Shown piece by piece: positions 35,229 through 47,306 of a DNA stretch of 64,000 bases (its first letter is position 1; each line of letters begins with the position of its first letter). Both the position numbers and the translations under genes were made by a program. The notes beneath the pieces are model-generated. The model searched no databases. It worked only from the letters and a program-made list of their open reading frames with translations, and was not told the origin of the DNA. The stretch is taken from the NCBI RefSeq assembly GCF_947497275.1, contig NZ_CANMFS010000002.1:62001-126000 (forward strand). Direction: 5' to 3'. This DNA comes from an uncultured Sulfitobacter sp. (GTDB lineage Bacteria; Pseudomonadota; Alphaproteobacteria; Rhodobacterales; Rhodobacteraceae).

Positions 35229-37046
35229 ATGGACCTGCGCAACATCGCAATCATCGCACACGTCGACCACGGCAAAACGACGCTGGTGGACGAACTGCTT
35301 AAACAATCCGGCACCTACCGCGAAAATCAGGCGACGACTGAGCGCGCGATGGACAGCAACGATCTTGAACGCGAACGCGGCATCACGATTTTCGCCAAGC
35401 CGACCTCCGTCGAGTGGAAAGGCACCCGCGTCAACATCGTGGACACCCCCGGCCACGCCGATTTCGGTGGTGAAGTCGAACGCATCCTGTCGATGGTCGA
35501 CGGTGTCGTCCTGTTGGTCGACGCCGCCGAAGGCCCGATGCCGCAGACCAAATTCGTAACATCCAAGGCGTTGAAGCTCGGCCTGCGTCCGATCGTCGTG
35601 ATCAACAAGGTCGACAAGCCCGATGGCGAACCCGACCGCGCGCTGGACGAGGTATTCGACCTGTTCGCGAGTCTGGATGCGACCGAGGATCAGCTCGATT
35701 TCCCGGCCATGTACGCCTCCGGGCGTGCGGGCTGGGCGGATCATTCTCTGGATGGTCCGCGCAAGGGGCTTGATGCCCTGTTCGAGCTGATCCTTGAGCA
35801 CGTCGAGCCGCCAAAGCAGATCGCGGACAGCGAAAAGCCGTTTACCATGCTTGCGACCACCTTGGGCGGTGATCCGTTTCTGGGGCGTCTGTTGACGGGC
35901 CGTGTAGAATCCGGAACTTTGAAGGCCGGTCAGACAATCAAGGCGATGGCGCGCGACGGCAAACTGATTGAGAACTTCCGCTGCACCAAAATCCTCGCCT
36001 ATCGCGGGCTTGATCAGACTGCCATCGACGTGGCCGAGGCCGGCGATATCGTTTCCATCGCCGGTATGACCAAGGCTACCGTTGCCGACACGCTGGCCGA
36101 TCAGAGCGTCACCGATGCAATCCCGGCGCAGCCCATCGACCCGCCGACGATCACGGTAACTTTCGGGATCAACGACAGCCCGCTGGCTGGTCGGGACGGC
36201 AAGAAGGTCCAGTCCCGTGTGATCCGTGAGCGGCTGCACAAGGAAGCCGAATCAAACGTCGCGATCAAGATTTCCGACACTCCCGGCGGCGAGGCTTTCG
36301 AAGTGGCCGGTCGCGGCGAATTGCAAATGGGCGTTCTGATCGAGAACATGCGCCGCGAAGGCTTTGAGCTGTCGATCTCGCGGCCACAGGTCCTGTTTCA
36401 GGAGATCGATGGCGTCCGCCATGAACCGATCGAAGAAGCTACCATTGACGTGGATGACGAATATTCCGGTGCCGTCATCGAAAAACTGACGGGCGTGCGC
36501 AAAGGCGAGTTGGTCGAGATGAAGCCAGCCGGTGCGGGCAAGACGCGGATCGTAGCGCACGTGCCCTCGCGCGGTTTGATCGGCTATCACGGCGAGTTTC
36601 TGACCGATACGCGTGGTACCGGCGTTCTTAACCGTGTTTTTCATTCCTGGGCCCCGCACAAGGGTGCCATCCCGGGCCGTCGCGCCGGGGTTCTGATCTC
36701 GATGGAGAATGGTACGGCCGTGTCCTACGCATTGTGGAAGCTCGAAGACCGCGGCCGGTTCTTCATCGGTGCGCAAACGGACGTATACACTGGCATGATC
36801 ATCGGCGAACACAGCCGCGAGAATGATCTTGAAGTGAACCCGCTGAAGGGCAAGCAGCTGACCAACGTCCGCGCCTCCGGCACGGACGAGGCGGTGCGCC
36901 TGACAACGCCGATCACGCTCAGCCTCGAAGAAGCAATTGCCTACATCGACGATGACGAGCTTGTCGAAGTGACCCCGAACGCGATCCGTTTGCGCAAGCG
37001 TTATCTTGACCCGCACGAGCGCAAGCGCATGTCCAAAGCGGGCTGA
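35229..37046 (+). CDS. typA: Ribosome-associated GTPase TypA/BipA
   Basis: 605 residues with all translation-factor GTPase motifs: G1 [10 protein letters not shown], switch region [11 protein letters not shown]3 [11 protein letters not shown] and G4 NKVDKPD. Domains II, III, V and the BipA-specific C-terminus ([15 protein letters not shown]) follow. It binds the 70S ribosome and assists 50S maturation under stress or cold. It is transcribed alone and ends in a clear terminator. Confidence 0.96.
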   Translation: MDLRNIAIIAHVDHGKTTLVDELLKQSGTYRENQATTERAMDSNDLERERGITIFAKPTSVEWKGTRVNIVDTPGHADFGGEVERILSMVDGVVLLVDAAEGPMPQTKFVTSKALKLGLRPIVVINKVDKPDGEPDRALDEVFDLFASLDATEDQLDFPAMYASGRAGWADHSLDGPRKGLDALFELILEHVEPPKQIADSEKPFTMLATTLGGDPFLGRLLTGRVESGTLKAGQTIKAMARDGKLIENFRCTKILAYRGLDQTAIDVAEAGDIVSIAGMTKATVADTLADQSVTDAIPAQPIDPPTITVTFGINDSPLAGRDGKKVQSRVIRERLHKEAESNVAIKISDTPGGEAFEVAGRGELQMGVLIENMRREGFELSISRPQVLFQEIDGVRHEPIEEATIDVDDEYSGAVIEKLTGVRKGELVEMKPAGAGKTRIVAHVPSRGLIGYHGEFLTDTRGTGVLNRVFHSWAPHKGAIPGRRAGVLISMENGTAVSYALWKLEDRGRFFIGAQTDVYTGMIIGEHSRENDLEVNPLKGKQLTNVRASGTDEAVRLTTPITLSLEEAIAYIDDDELVEVTPNAIRLRKRYLDPHERKRMSKAG

Positions 37047-37065
37047 ACCCATCTCATCAGACAGT

Positions 37066-37091
37066 AAAGGCGCCCTTTCGGGGGCGCCTTT
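37066..37091 (+). terminator. Intrinsic terminator of typA
   Basis: AAAGGCGCCC (37066-37075) pairs with GGGGCGCCTTT (37081-37091) around a TTTCG loop. The symmetrical A and T runs allow use from both sides. Confidence 0.85.
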
Positions 37092-37137
37092 ATTCGTTGG
37101 GTCATGCCAATGTAGTGCCGTCCATTGCGGGCGATGA

Positions 37138-37425
37138 TCATTCCGTCGTTTCGACAATCATCAATTCACGTTCGGACGCGCCGCGCGCTTGCGCCAGTGC
37201 CGCCTGATACACGTCGGAATGATAGCACCGCTGCGCTGTTTCAACGTCGGGAAACCGGGCGACCACATTGCGCGGGCGTTCCTTCCCCTCAAGCTGAACG
37301 AAACGGCCACCGCGCGCGATGAATTTGCCGCCATGCGCGGCGATCGCCTCGGTCGCGCCTTCGGCGTATTTTTTGTATGCGTCCTCGTCGGTTACCGTAA
37401 CGTGCGCGATCCAGAGTGCGGGCAT
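37138..37425 (-). CDS. DUF1330 family protein
   Basis: 95 residues with the ferredoxin-like dimeric alpha/beta barrel pattern of DUF1330: ALWIAHVTVTDEDAYKKYAE, a central RNVVARFPDVETAQRCYHS and the closing ERELMIVETTE. Function unknown; the fold is related to small-molecule monooxygenases and stress proteins. It lies 3 bp after alaS and is likely co-transcribed with it. Confidence 0.87.
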   Translation of the reverse strand: MPALWIAHVTVTDEDAYKKYAEGATEAIAAHGGKFIARGGRFVQLEGKERPRNVVARFPDVETAQRCYHSDVYQAALAQARGASERELMIVETTE

Positions 37426-37428
37426 GGA

Positions 37429-40089
37429 TTATCCTTTCAAGACAGATTCTGCGGCGGCGATTGCAGCTTCGGCATTGTCAGCCGAGGCGCCGCCGCCCTG
37501 CGCCATATCAGCACGCCCACCGCCCCCCTTGCCACCCAATTCGGCAACGGCAGCGCGCAGAACATCGACAGCCGATACTTTGGCCGTCAGATCGTCGGTC
37601 ACTCCGGCGGCGACGGCGGCCTTGTCGCCGGTATCCGCGATCAAAAGCACGACTCCAGTTTCGAGACGCGCCTTATGCTCGTCCACGAGCGCCGGAAGGT
37701 CCTTGCCCGTGACCCCGTTGAGGACTTGCGCATGAAAGGCGATCCCGTTCACTTCGCGGCTTTGCGGGGGCGCGCCCCTGTCGTTTCCGGCCATCGCCAG
37801 TTCACGGCGAAGCTGCGCAACCTCGTTGGTCAGCGCCCTTCGTTCCTCCATCAACGCCTTCACCCGCTCGGGCACCCCGGTGGGCGTCGTTTTCAACGCG
37901 TCCGCTACGGTCGAGAGCGCCTTTTGCTGGTCGCGCAGCCAGGCAAGCGCCTGTGCCCCGGTCAAGGCCTCGATCCGTCGCACCCCGGCACTGCTGGCGC
38001 TGTCGCCCAGCAGGACAAACGCGCCGATGTCGCCCGTCTGGCGAACGTGTGTCCCACCGCACAGCTCGATCGAATATGTTTCCTTGTCGGTACCACGATC
38101 AGAACCGGGCGCGCGGCCCATTGAAACCACACGAACCTCATCACCATATTTTTCGCCGAATAGTGCCTGCGCGCCAAGCGCGCGCGCGTCGTCCGGCGTC
38201 ATGGTCCGGGTACTGACCTGCGTATTTTGACGGATATAGTCGTTCACTTCGCTCTCGATCTGCCTCAGCTGATCGGCGCTCAGCGCATGATTGTGGCTGA
38301 AATCAAAACGCAACCTGTCGTCCGCATTGAGCGAGCCGCGCTGCGCCACATGGTCTCCGAGTGCGCCGCGCAATGCTTCATGAAGCAAATGGGTGGCTGA
38401 GTGATTGGCGCGGATGTCCGTGCGTCGTCCATGATCCACTTCAAGAACCGCCGCTTGTCCGCTGGAAATGCTGCCTTTTTCTACGGTTGCAAAATGGACG
38501 AACACGCCGGCGCTCTTGCGGGTGTCGGTCACCCGAGCCTGCCCGCTTTCAGTCGTGATAAGGCCCGTATCACCGATCTGCCCACCGCTTTCGGCGTAAA
38601 ACGGCGTCTGGTTCAGAGCGATCTGTACGGTGTCGCCCTTTGACGCGGATTGTACCTGCGCGCCCTCCTGCACGAGCGCGGCGATCCTGCCCTCTGCCGT
38701 TTCAGTCTCGTAGCCGAGAAATTCTGTGATGCCGGCCTTGTCCGCTACATCGAACCAAACGGCAGCATCCGCAGCTTCACCCGATCCGGCCCAGGCCGCG
38801 CGTGCCTTTGCTTTCTGATCGGCCATCGCCGCGTCGAATGCAACCGTATCGACGCCCAACCCCTTTTCGCGCAGGGCATCCTGCGTCAGGTCCAATGGAA
38901 ATCCGAATGTATCGTAAAGTTTGAACGCTGTGGCACCCGGTAAATCCGTGCCGTCCGGCAGATTGACCAGTTCCTCGTCAAGCAACTTCAGGCCACGATC
39001 CAGCGTCTGGCGGAACCGGGTTTCCTCTTGCAACAGTGTTTGTTCGATCATGGATTGAGCCTGGCCCAGTTCCGGGTATGCGGCGCCCATCTGTTGGACA
39101 AGTGCGGGAACCAGGCGATGCATCAAGGGGTCGTTGACCCCCAGCAGATGCGCATGCCGCATCGCGCGGCGCATGATACGGCGCAGGACATATCCGCGGC
39201 CATCGTTGCTGGGCATTACCCCGTCGGCCATCAGGAACGAGGTGGAGCGCAAATGGTCGGCAATCACCCGGTGATGGGTCTTGCCAAAACCATCCGGATC
39301 GGTGTTCGAGGCACTCGCCGACGCTTCGATCAGGTTGCGCATCAAATCCGTTGCATAGTTGTCGTTCGTTCCCTGCAGAAGGGCGGCGACACGTTCGATC
39401 CCCATGCCCGTATCGATCGATTGGTTCGGAAGGTCGCGACGGGTGCCGTCTTCGAACTGCTCGTATTGCATGAAAACGAGGTTCCAGATCTCGACAAAGC
39501 GATCGCCATCCTCTTCGGGCGAACCGGGAGGACCGCCCCAGATGTGGTCGCCGTGATCATAAAAGATTTCGGTGCAGGGTCCGCAGGGGCCGGTCGGACC
39601 GGCAGACCAGAAATTGTCATCTGTCGCAATTCGGATGATACGATCGTCGCTCAGCCCTGCGTATTTCTTCCAGATTGCCACGGCCTCGTCGTCCGTATGG
39701 TAGACGGTGACCAGCAGCCGGGAGGGATCGATGCCGAACTCCTTCGTCAGCAAATCCCAGGCGAACGGTATCGCCTCTTCTTTGAAGTAGTCGCCGAAGC
39801 TGAAGTTTCCGAGCATTTCAAAGAATGTATGATGGCGCGCGGTATACCCGACATTGTCGAGATCGTTATGTTTGCCGCCTGCGCGCACGCATTTCTGAGC
39901 TGTCGTCGCGCGGCTGTAATCGCGAGTTTCGACGCCGGTGAACAGGTTCTTGAACTGAACCATCCCCGCAGCGGTGAACATCAACGTAGGATCATTGCGC
40001 GGAACCAGCGGGCTGGATGGCTGCACCGAGTGCCCGTGGCGTTCGAAATAGCCGAGGAACGTCGAGCGGATGTCGTTGAGTGTCTGCAT
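37429..40089 (-). CDS. alaS: Alanyl-tRNA synthetase
   Basis: 886 residues, full length. Class II motifs lie in the N-terminal 250 residues ([31 protein letters not shown]), followed by the tRNA-binding domain, the editing domain with [11 protein letters not shown] and [15 protein letters not shown] (zinc-type His/Cys ligands) and the C-terminal C-Ala domain. It charges tRNA-Ala and clears mischarged Ser and Gly. It follows recA after a terminator-bearing gap of 141 bases. Confidence 0.97.
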   Translation of the reverse strand: MQTLNDIRSTFLGYFERHGHSVQPSSPLVPRNDPTLMFTAAGMVQFKNLFTGVETRDYSRATTAQKCVRAGGKHNDLDNVGYTARHHTFFEMLGNFSFGDYFKEEAIPFAWDLLTKEFGIDPSRLLVTVYHTDDEAVAIWKKYAGLSDDRIIRIATDDNFWSAGPTGPCGPCTEIFYDHGDHIWGGPPGSPEEDGDRFVEIWNLVFMQYEQFEDGTRRDLPNQSIDTGMGIERVAALLQGTNDNYATDLMRNLIEASASASNTDPDGFGKTHHRVIADHLRSTSFLMADGVMPSNDGRGYVLRRIMRRAMRHAHLLGVNDPLMHRLVPALVQQMGAAYPELGQAQSMIEQTLLQEETRFRQTLDRGLKLLDEELVNLPDGTDLPGATAFKLYDTFGFPLDLTQDALREKGLGVDTVAFDAAMADQKAKARAAWAGSGEAADAAVWFDVADKAGITEFLGYETETAEGRIAALVQEGAQVQSASKGDTVQIALNQTPFYAESGGQIGDTGLITTESGQARVTDTRKSAGVFVHFATVEKGSISSGQAAVLEVDHGRRTDIRANHSATHLLHEALRGALGDHVAQRGSLNADDRLRFDFSHNHALSADQLRQIESEVNDYIRQNTQVSTRTMTPDDARALGAQALFGEKYGDEVRVVSMGRAPGSDRGTDKETYSIELCGGTHVRQTGDIGAFVLLGDSASSAGVRRIEALTGAQALAWLRDQQKALSTVADALKTTPTGVPERVKALMEERRALTNEVAQLRRELAMAGNDRGAPPQSREVNGIAFHAQVLNGVTGKDLPALVDEHKARLETGVVLLIADTGDKAAVAAGVTDDLTAKVSAVDVLRAAVAELGGKGGGGRADMAQGGGASADNAEAAIAAAESVLKG

Positions 40090-40171
40090 GGGGTCCGTCC
40101 TTTTGGCGCGAGATAGTCGTTACCCGTCGAATACCCTCGCACGCCAAGCCTGTCCACCAGTCCGCAATGTT

Positions 40172-40205
40172 AAAAAGGGCGCGAGCCTTTTGGCCGGCGC
40201 CCTTT
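40172..40205 (-). terminator. Terminator of recA
   Basis: AAAGGGCGC (40174-40182) pairs perfectly with GCGCCCTTT (40197-40205). On the minus strand the stem runs into five or more T, matching the end of recA. Confidence 0.8.
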
Positions 40206-40230
40206 CAGACTTTTCTCCAAAACGGGAGGT

Positions 40231-41301
40231 TTACCCTTCTAGGATGTCGGGATCGTCCGTCTCTTCAGACCCCCCGAAATCAAGACCATTCGCGGCACGG
40301 ATCTTGTCCTCGATCTCGATCGCCATCGCCTCATTCTCCCGCAGGAAGTTCTTGGCGTTCTCGCGGCCCTGACCGATACGCTCGTCACCATAAGAGAACC
40401 AGCTGCCCGATTTGTCCACGATCCCGGCTTTGACGCCCATATCCAGTATCTCGCCCATTTTCGAGATCCCTTCGCCATACATGATATCGAACTCCACCTG
40501 CTTGAACGGCGGCGCGACCTTGTTCTTGACGACCTTTACTTTCGTCTGGTTGCCGACCACTTCGTCGCGGTCCTTGATCGAGCCGATGCGGCGGATGTCG
40601 AGGCGGACGGAGGAATAGAACTTGAGCGCATTGCCGCCCGTCGTCGTTTCCGGAGAGCCGAACATCACGCCGATCTTCATCCGGATCTGGTTGATGAAGA
40701 TCACCATGCAGTTCGACCGCGAGATCGAACTGGTCAACTTGCGCATCGCTTTGCTCATCAGGCGGGCCTGAACGCCGACCGAGCTGTCACCCATTTCGCC
40801 TTCAAGCTCTGATTTGGGCGTCAGCGCGGCCACCGAATCGACGATCACCATATTGACGGCACCCGACCGCACCAGTGTATCGACAATTTCCAAAGCCTGT
40901 TCACCGGTGTCGGGCTGTGAAATCAACAACTCATCTACATCGACACCCAGCTTGCGCGCATAGAGCGGATCAAGCGCGTGCTCGGCATCCACGAAGGCGC
41001 ATACGCCGCCCATTTTCTGCTGCTCCGCAACGCAGTGCAAAGTGAGCGTGGTTTTGCCCGAAGATTCGGGGCCGTAAATCTCGATGATCCTGCCCATTGG
41101 CAGACCACCGATGCCAAGCGCGATATCCAGCCCGAGCGATCCGGTCGAGGAGGCGGTGATGTCACGCATCGCACTGCCATCGCCGAGCTTCATGATCGAG
41201 CCCTTGCCAAACTGCCGCTCGATCTGTGCAAGGGCACTGTCGAGCGCCTTTTTCTTGTCTGCTGTTTTCTTGTCCATCGTCAAAAGATCTGCCGTTGCCA
41301 T
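40231..41301 (-). CDS. recA: Recombinase RecA
   Basis: 356 residues. Walker A is GPESSGKTT, Walker [11 protein letters not shown], and loop L2/DNA-binding region [21 protein letters not shown] (in part) is intact. The acidic C-terminus ([14 protein letters not shown]) is present. RecA forms filaments on single-stranded DNA for recombination and triggers LexA cleavage. The ribosome site is AAGGGAAG. Its promoter holds a LexA-type box, so it is under SOS control. Confidence 0.98.
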   Translation of the reverse strand: MATADLLTMDKKTADKKKALDSALAQIERQFGKGSIMKLGDGSAMRDITASSTGSLGLDIALGIGGLPMGRIIEIYGPESSGKTTLTLHCVAEQQKMGGVCAFVDAEHALDPLYARKLGVDVDELLISQPDTGEQALEIVDTLVRSGAVNMVIVDSVAALTPKSELEGEMGDSSVGVQARLMSKAMRKLTSSISRSNCMVIFINQIRMKIGVMFGSPETTTGGNALKFYSSVRLDIRRIGSIKDRDEVVGNQTKVKVVKNKVAPPFKQVEFDIMYGEGISKMGEILDMGVKAGIVDKSGSWFSYGDERIGQGRENAKNFLRENEAMAIEIEDKIRAANGLDFGGSEETDDPDILEG

Positions 41302-41366
41302 TGGGTTCTTCCCTTAGTGTCACACGGTTGCGCCGGCCACAATCAAAGCCTTTGTCCGGTGAGTTT

Positions 41367-41381
41367 GTTCCATTAATGTTC
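41367..41381 (-). promoter_or_regulatory. LexA (SOS) box of recA
   Basis: On the minus strand GAAC-N7-GAAC, the alphaproteobacterial LexA site, lies directly downstream of the -10 box. It shares one base with that hexamer and covers the expected transcription start. Confidence 0.85.
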
Positions 41382-41409
41382 TTATAGGGGTAAAAAGAGA
41401 ACATTTCAA
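41381..41409 (-). promoter_or_regulatory. Promoter of recA
   Basis: TTGAAA (41404-41409) and TATAAG (41381-41386) on the minus strand are 17 bp apart. The predicted start near 41374 falls inside the LexA box. Confidence 0.75.
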
Positions 41410-41501
41410 TCGAATTCGTACTGCGTTAACCTTGATCCCTATTGGTTAAGAAGAGGTTTATGATATGGGGTGTCGGGCGGATTGGTCAGTCAGGGTGTCA
41501 A

Positions 41502-42101
41502 ATGCTTGTTTTTTTCAAAGAACGCCTTGCGTTTTTGTCGGTCCCGAAAACAGGCACCACTGCCTATGAAAAGGCATTAGCGGCACGGGCGGACATAGTG
41601 ATCAGTGATCCTCCGCTTCTCAAGCATGCGCCGGTTTACCGCTACAACCGTTTCATACGCCCTATGTTTGAAAAGGTCTGCGACGCGGAAATGGAGCTGA
41701 TGGCCGTGATGCGCGAACCGGTAAGCTGGCTCGGCAGTTGGTACAGATACCGTCAGCGCGCGTTCATGACTGGTAAACCCAACAGTACGCAGGGGATCAG
41801 CTTTGACGATTTCGTGCTGGCTTACATGAAGGGCAAACGGCCCGGATTTGCCGACGTCGGAAGCCAGGCGAAGTTTTTGGAACGCCAACCGAACGGGACA
41901 GGGATCACGCATTTGTTCTGCTACGAAGATCAGCCCCGCTTGCAACGCTTTCTGGAGGAGAGGTTGGAAACCACCCTGAACCTCACGCGGGAGAATACCT
42001 CTCCGCCGATGGATGTAGAGCTTTCTTCCGATGTCGAGGCGCGTTTTCGCCGTAAATTTTCAGACGAGTTCGATTTGTACGAGAGTATCACGCGAACCTA
42101 G
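41502..42101 (+). CDS. Sulfotransferase-like protein
   Basis: 199 residues from the ATG at 41502 after AGGGTG; in-frame starts at 41460 or 41442 are possible. The P-loop-like motif is FLSVPKTGTTAYEKAL and the 3'-phosphate segment AVMREPVSWLGSWYRYRQR, both expected for PAPS-binding sulfotransferases. The acceptor is unknown. It is divergent from recA and its last 4 bases overlap the convergent cckA stop region. It shares the general scheme with the gene at 11625 but little local sequence. Confidence 0.78.
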   Translation: MLVFFKERLAFLSVPKTGTTAYEKALAARADIVISDPPLLKHAPVYRYNRFIRPMFEKVCDAEMELMAVMREPVSWLGSWYRYRQRAFMTGKPNSTQGISFDDFVLAYMKGKRPGFADVGSQAKFLERQPNGTGITHLFCYEDQPRLQRFLEERLETTLNLTRENTSPPMDVELSSDVEARFRRKFSDEFDLYESITRT

Positions 42102-44410
42102 TGGAGTTGCTTGTTGACCGTCTCAGTCAGATCGCTGAGCGAAAATGGCTTGGGCAGAAAGACCGAGTTCGGGATCCTCTTCTGTGCCTCGCCAAGGCTG
42201 TCTTCGGCGTAGCCAGAAACGAAGACCACTCGCACGCCCGGACGTGATTTGAGCGCCTCGCGCACCCAGCTTGGTCCGTCCATGCCCGGCATGACAACAT
42301 CGGTGACGAACACGTCGATCTGCAGGCTCTCGTCCTCGAGGGTAAGCAAGGCGGCTTCCGCATTCTCCGCCTCCAGCACGGTGTAGCCACGCAGCCTCAG
42401 CGCCCGGCTGGCGAAGGCCCTGACCGGCGCCTCGTCTTCGACGAGCAGGATGACACCGCCGTTCGACACACCGGTGGTTGCTCTTGTTTCGACGATTGGT
42501 TTCTCCGTTAATTGGATTGCATCCTGGACAAGCACCGGGAAGTAGAGCGTAAAGCAGGTGCCTACCCCCTCTTTGCTGTCGACGAAGATATAGCCGCCCG
42601 TCTGCTTTACGATCCCGTATGCGGTCGACAGCCCGAGCCCTGTCCCCTCGCCTGTCCTTTTGGTTGTGAAGAAAGGCTCGAATACCTTTTGCAACTTGTC
42701 CGTTTGAATCCCAACACCGTCATCGCAGACCTGAATGGTCACGTATTCACCCGCAGGAACAGACACCTGGTCGCGCGTCAAGGGTTCTCCGAGATGCGCG
42801 CATTCCGTGATGATCCGGATCTCGCCGCCCGAGGGCATGGCATCGCGCGCGTTGACCACGAGATTCATCAGAACTTGCTCTAGCTGCCGCTTGTCCGCGC
42901 GAATAGGTTGCAGCACGGGGTCGTGGCTGAGCGTGAGCGTGATCTTCTCACCCACCAGCCGGTTCAGCAGGTGGGTCAAGTCCGCCAGTGTATCGCGCAT
43001 ATCTAGCGTTTCTGGTCGGAGGGTCTGCTTGCGCGAGAAGGCCAGCAACTGCCCGACGAGCGCCGCCGCACGGTTGGCATTCTGGTTGATCTGGACCAGA
43101 TCGGCGTAGTCCTGATCGCCGGTATCGTGGCGCAGCAGCAGCAGATCGCAGTGGCCCGAAATAGCCGTCAGCAGGTTGTTGAAATCATGCGCGACACCGC
43201 CTGCCAATTGCCCGATCGCCTGCATTTTTTGGCTCTGGACAAACTGCGCTTCAAGCGATTTCAGCTCTGTCGCATCATGCAATACAGCGATCAGGGCGGG
43301 GTGCCCGTCCTCTTCGATCCGGTTCAACGTAACCTGGACAAATGTTTCCCTGTCGCCCCGGCTGAGCCGGAGAAATTCCGATTTCTGCGCCAAACGTCCG
43401 GCAAGGGTATCTTCGATCCAGTCGCTGATTGCGCGGCCAAGCCCCTCCATCAGGGAGGACAAATGTGCCCCCTCAACCAATGCGACGCCGATCAACCGCG
43501 CCGCCCGCTTGTTGAACGACTGTACATTCCCATCCGGCGCGATCTTGATCATCGGGATCGGCATGTCCTGAAAAACCTGCCATTTAGGATGCGCCGTCGC
43601 CGTGCCGTTGGCAGGCGGAGGAAGCAGGTAGATCGCCTGGCGGCCGGCCCCCGCGTCGGTCTGCGCGATCAAGGCGGGCCGATTTCCGGAGGTGGTCGAC
43701 ACATCCATGACGGTACCCGGTACGATCAATTGTTCGGCGAAAAGCAGATCGACCGATTTGCAGCGCGCCCCCACAAACTGCCGTGCCGCGTGATTCATTG
43801 ACAAGATCGCGCCGCTGCGTCCGGTCATGATCATCGGCAGCGTCCGGGTTTCTGTCTGCTGGGTGCCGGAATCCTGCGCGAGCAAGAGCTCAATGCGCCA
43901 GGCGAACCCGTCCTGACCGATGTCGTGCACCGCGAGAACGATCTGCCCCGTGCTCGTCACGATTTCCTCACGTGCGCAGCCTGCCGCTTCGGCGCGCGAT
44001 TGCAGACGAAACAGGATCGGGCCGGGGTTGGCGAATTGCGTCTGCAGTACCTTCGCAAGGGTCGCCGATGTGGTGTCTCCGAAAAGGGCTAAAGCTGCCG
44101 GATTGGCGAAAGTTATCTGCCCGTCCGCCGCCACGATCAGACTTGCGGCGCTGTCATTGGCAATGAATTGGGCAGCCGTATAATGCGATTGGGCCTGTAC
44201 CGCCCGCCGCCCGATCTGCAGCAGGCACAGTCCGATGGCGACCGCAGCAAGGCTGGCGGCAACCGCTAGCATCGCCCGCTGCACACCCGCATTGGCGACC
44301 ACAGGCGCACCGACGGCGAAAGCGCCCGCCAGAGCCGCGAGTACACCGAGCCGAAAGGTCGAAACGTGGCCGAGGCGCTGCACGAGCGTCTCATGGGCAG
44401 TACGGTGCAT
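42098..44410 (-). CDS. cckA: Hybrid histidine kinase CckA
   Basis: 770 residues. Two N-terminal membrane helices (about 20-68) lead into PAS-like regions (about 80-380), then a histidine kinase: phospho-acceptor His408 in QLAGGVAHDFNNLL, N box LMNLVVNARDAMPSGG and G boxes DDGVGI and GEGTGLGLST. The C-terminal receiver has Asp704 in FVTDVVMPGMDG and Lys754. This is the layout of CckA, which feeds phosphate through ChpT to CtrA, controlling motility, gene transfer agents and quorum traits in Roseobacters. The neighbourhood (recA) also fits. A CtrA-type box lies upstream. Confidence 0.93.
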   Translation of the reverse strand: MHRTAHETLVQRLGHVSTFRLGVLAALAGAFAVGAPVVANAGVQRAMLAVAASLAAVAIGLCLLQIGRRAVQAQSHYTAAQFIANDSAASLIVAADGQITFANPAALALFGDTTSATLAKVLQTQFANPGPILFRLQSRAEAAGCAREEIVTSTGQIVLAVHDIGQDGFAWRIELLLAQDSGTQQTETRTLPMIMTGRSGAILSMNHAARQFVGARCKSVDLLFAEQLIVPGTVMDVSTTSGNRPALIAQTDAGAGRQAIYLLPPPANGTATAHPKWQVFQDMPIPMIKIAPDGNVQSFNKRAARLIGVALVEGAHLSSLMEGLGRAISDWIEDTLAGRLAQKSEFLRLSRGDRETFVQVTLNRIEEDGHPALIAVLHDATELKSLEAQFVQSQKMQAIGQLAGGVAHDFNNLLTAISGHCDLLLLRHDTGDQDYADLVQINQNANRAAALVGQLLAFSRKQTLRPETLDMRDTLADLTHLLNRLVGEKITLTLSHDPVLQPIRADKRQLEQVLMNLVVNARDAMPSGGEIRIITECAHLGEPLTRDQVSVPAGEYVTIQVCDDGVGIQTDKLQKVFEPFFTTKRTGEGTGLGLSTAYGIVKQTGGYIFVDSKEGVGTCFTLYFPVLVQDAIQLTEKPIVETRATTGVSNGGVILLVEDEAPVRAFASRALRLRGYTVLEAENAEAALLTLEDESLQIDVFVTDVVMPGMDGPSWVREALKSRPGVRVVFVSGYAEDSLGEAQKRIPNSVFLPKPFSLSDLTETVNKQLH

Positions 44411-44462
44411 GGCTTCCCCTGACAGCGAGCGAATCTTGAACGTCCCTTGTGCCCTGCGACGG

Positions 44463-44477
44463 TTAACCGTCGATTAA
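44463..44477 (-). promoter_or_regulatory. CtrA-type box upstream of cckA
   Basis: TTAA-CCGTCGA-TTAA is a complete TTAA-N7-TTAA CtrA site, 53 bases before the cckA start; the two halves are part of a direct repeat TTAACCGTC. It would place cckA under control of the regulator it activates. Confidence 0.6.
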
Positions 44478-44524
44478 CCGTCAAAAGGAAGCCGGAAATT
44501 CTCGTTGCGGTTGAGTAAGCGCGA

Positions 44525-45688
44525 TCAGGTCTTTTGCGTCAAGTGGGCGGTGAAAAATCCGTCTCCATTCTCATCCACCGCGAACATCTTGCGCAGGGAA
44601 CAGTGCCAGTCTTTATGGCGGGAGAGGAAGGCATCGATGCGCGCGTCGTTCTCGCACTGCAAGACGGAGCAGGTCGCGTATGCGAGGGTCCCGCCCACGC
44701 GGACCAGACCCGCAGCAGCGTCCAGTATATCGTCCTGAATACCTGTCAATTCCTCAAGCCGTTCAGGGGTGAGCCGCCATTTCGCTTCCGGCGCGCGCCG
44801 CCACGATCCGCTGCCGCTGCAAGGCGCATCCACCAGAACCAGATCGAAAGGCGCTTCACCAGGCAGTTGTGAGGATGCAAGCTGTGTGATCGCCGCTCCG
44901 GCCCTTGCGGCGCGCGGCGCCAGATCGGCCATCCGGGCCGGGTCGATATCGTGGGCAAATACCTCTGCGGATCGCCGCGCGGCCGATGCGAGTGCCTTGC
45001 CGCCGCCGCCGGCGCAATAGTCCAGCATCCGCGTGGCGGGTGGCAGCGCGTCCACGACAGCCTGGCTGCTTGCATCCTGAAGCTCGACAAATCCGTCGGT
45101 GTAGACAGAGGCGTTGCGCAATTTGCGCTCCCCCTCGACAAGGGTCAACGCGGTCGGGCTAAGAGGGTTTGCGCGAACCTCAATGCCGCTTTCGCGAAGC
45201 ATCAAGATCGCACCATAAGTATCTGTTTTCAGATTGTTTACTCGAATCGAAACAGGGGCCCGTTCTTGCAGGGCCAGCGCGGTACGCTCGCTGTCGGCGC
45301 CAAGGGATGCGTCGAACTGTAGTATCAGCCAGTCGGGCAGATCGAGCCGTGCCGCGCGTGGCAGGGAGCGATCGGTCGCCGCCGTTTCATGCGCCATAAG
45401 CTGCGGCGGGGCGTGCCCGTCTCCGGTGAAGAGACTGCTGGGTTCGATACCGCGACGGCGCAGTATTCCGATCATCAGACCCCGACCCGTGCGCGCGCCA
45501 CCAAGAAGCGCCGCACTGCGCCAACAGCGCAGCACGTCGAACACATGGTCGCGGATTGCCGCGCGATCCTTCGACCCGGCAAACCGGTTGCGACGCGCCC
45601 AGCGGGTAAGGACCTGCTCGGCCGAGCTGCCCTCGATAATCTGATCAAGGATTTCGATGGCGGCAGCCACCCTCGCGCCCGGTGTCAT
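44525..45688 (-). CDS. rRNA cytosine-C5 methyltransferase (RsmB/NOP2-Sun family)
   Basis: 387 residues. A NusB-like helical N-terminus (about 1-130) precedes the methyltransferase: SAM motif MLDYCAGGGGKALASAA, the catalytic motif VDAPCSGSGSWRRAPEAKW and the second Cys in YATCSVLQCEN. RsmB methylates C967 of 16S rRNA in E. coli; the exact target of this member is not certain. It lies 33 bp downstream of guaB on the same strand, probably one operon. Confidence 0.88.
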   Translation of the reverse strand: MTPGARVAAAIEILDQIIEGSSAEQVLTRWARRNRFAGSKDRAAIRDHVFDVLRCWRSAALLGGARTGRGLMIGILRRRGIEPSSLFTGDGHAPPQLMAHETAATDRSLPRAARLDLPDWLILQFDASLGADSERTALALQERAPVSIRVNNLKTDTYGAILMLRESGIEVRANPLSPTALTLVEGERKLRNASVYTDGFVELQDASSQAVVDALPPATRMLDYCAGGGGKALASAARRSAEVFAHDIDPARMADLAPRAARAGAAITQLASSQLPGEAPFDLVLVDAPCSGSGSWRRAPEAKWRLTPERLEELTGIQDDILDAAAGLVRVGGTLAYATCSVLQCENDARIDAFLSRHKDWHCSLRKMFAVDENGDGFFTAHLTQKT

Positions 45689-45721
45689 GATCGATCGCTC
45701 CGTTGTGAGGCCTTGATCACG

Positions 45722-47170
<1,449 letters not shown>

Positions 47171-47306
47171 TCAAACCTCCAAGGTGATGGCATCATTTGG
47201 CGGTTTGCTATTTCACGGATGCGCGCGATTGGAAAGGGACAAAGGCGCGCACAGCCTTGCATTGCGCGCGCCGTTGACCAAAGCTGTCGCAAACGGGGGG
47301 GTGGGT

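Noticed and set aside
41415-41450. GTTAACC and GGTTAAG as a second CtrA site
   Set aside because: The TTAA halves are 16 bases apart, not the 7 required.
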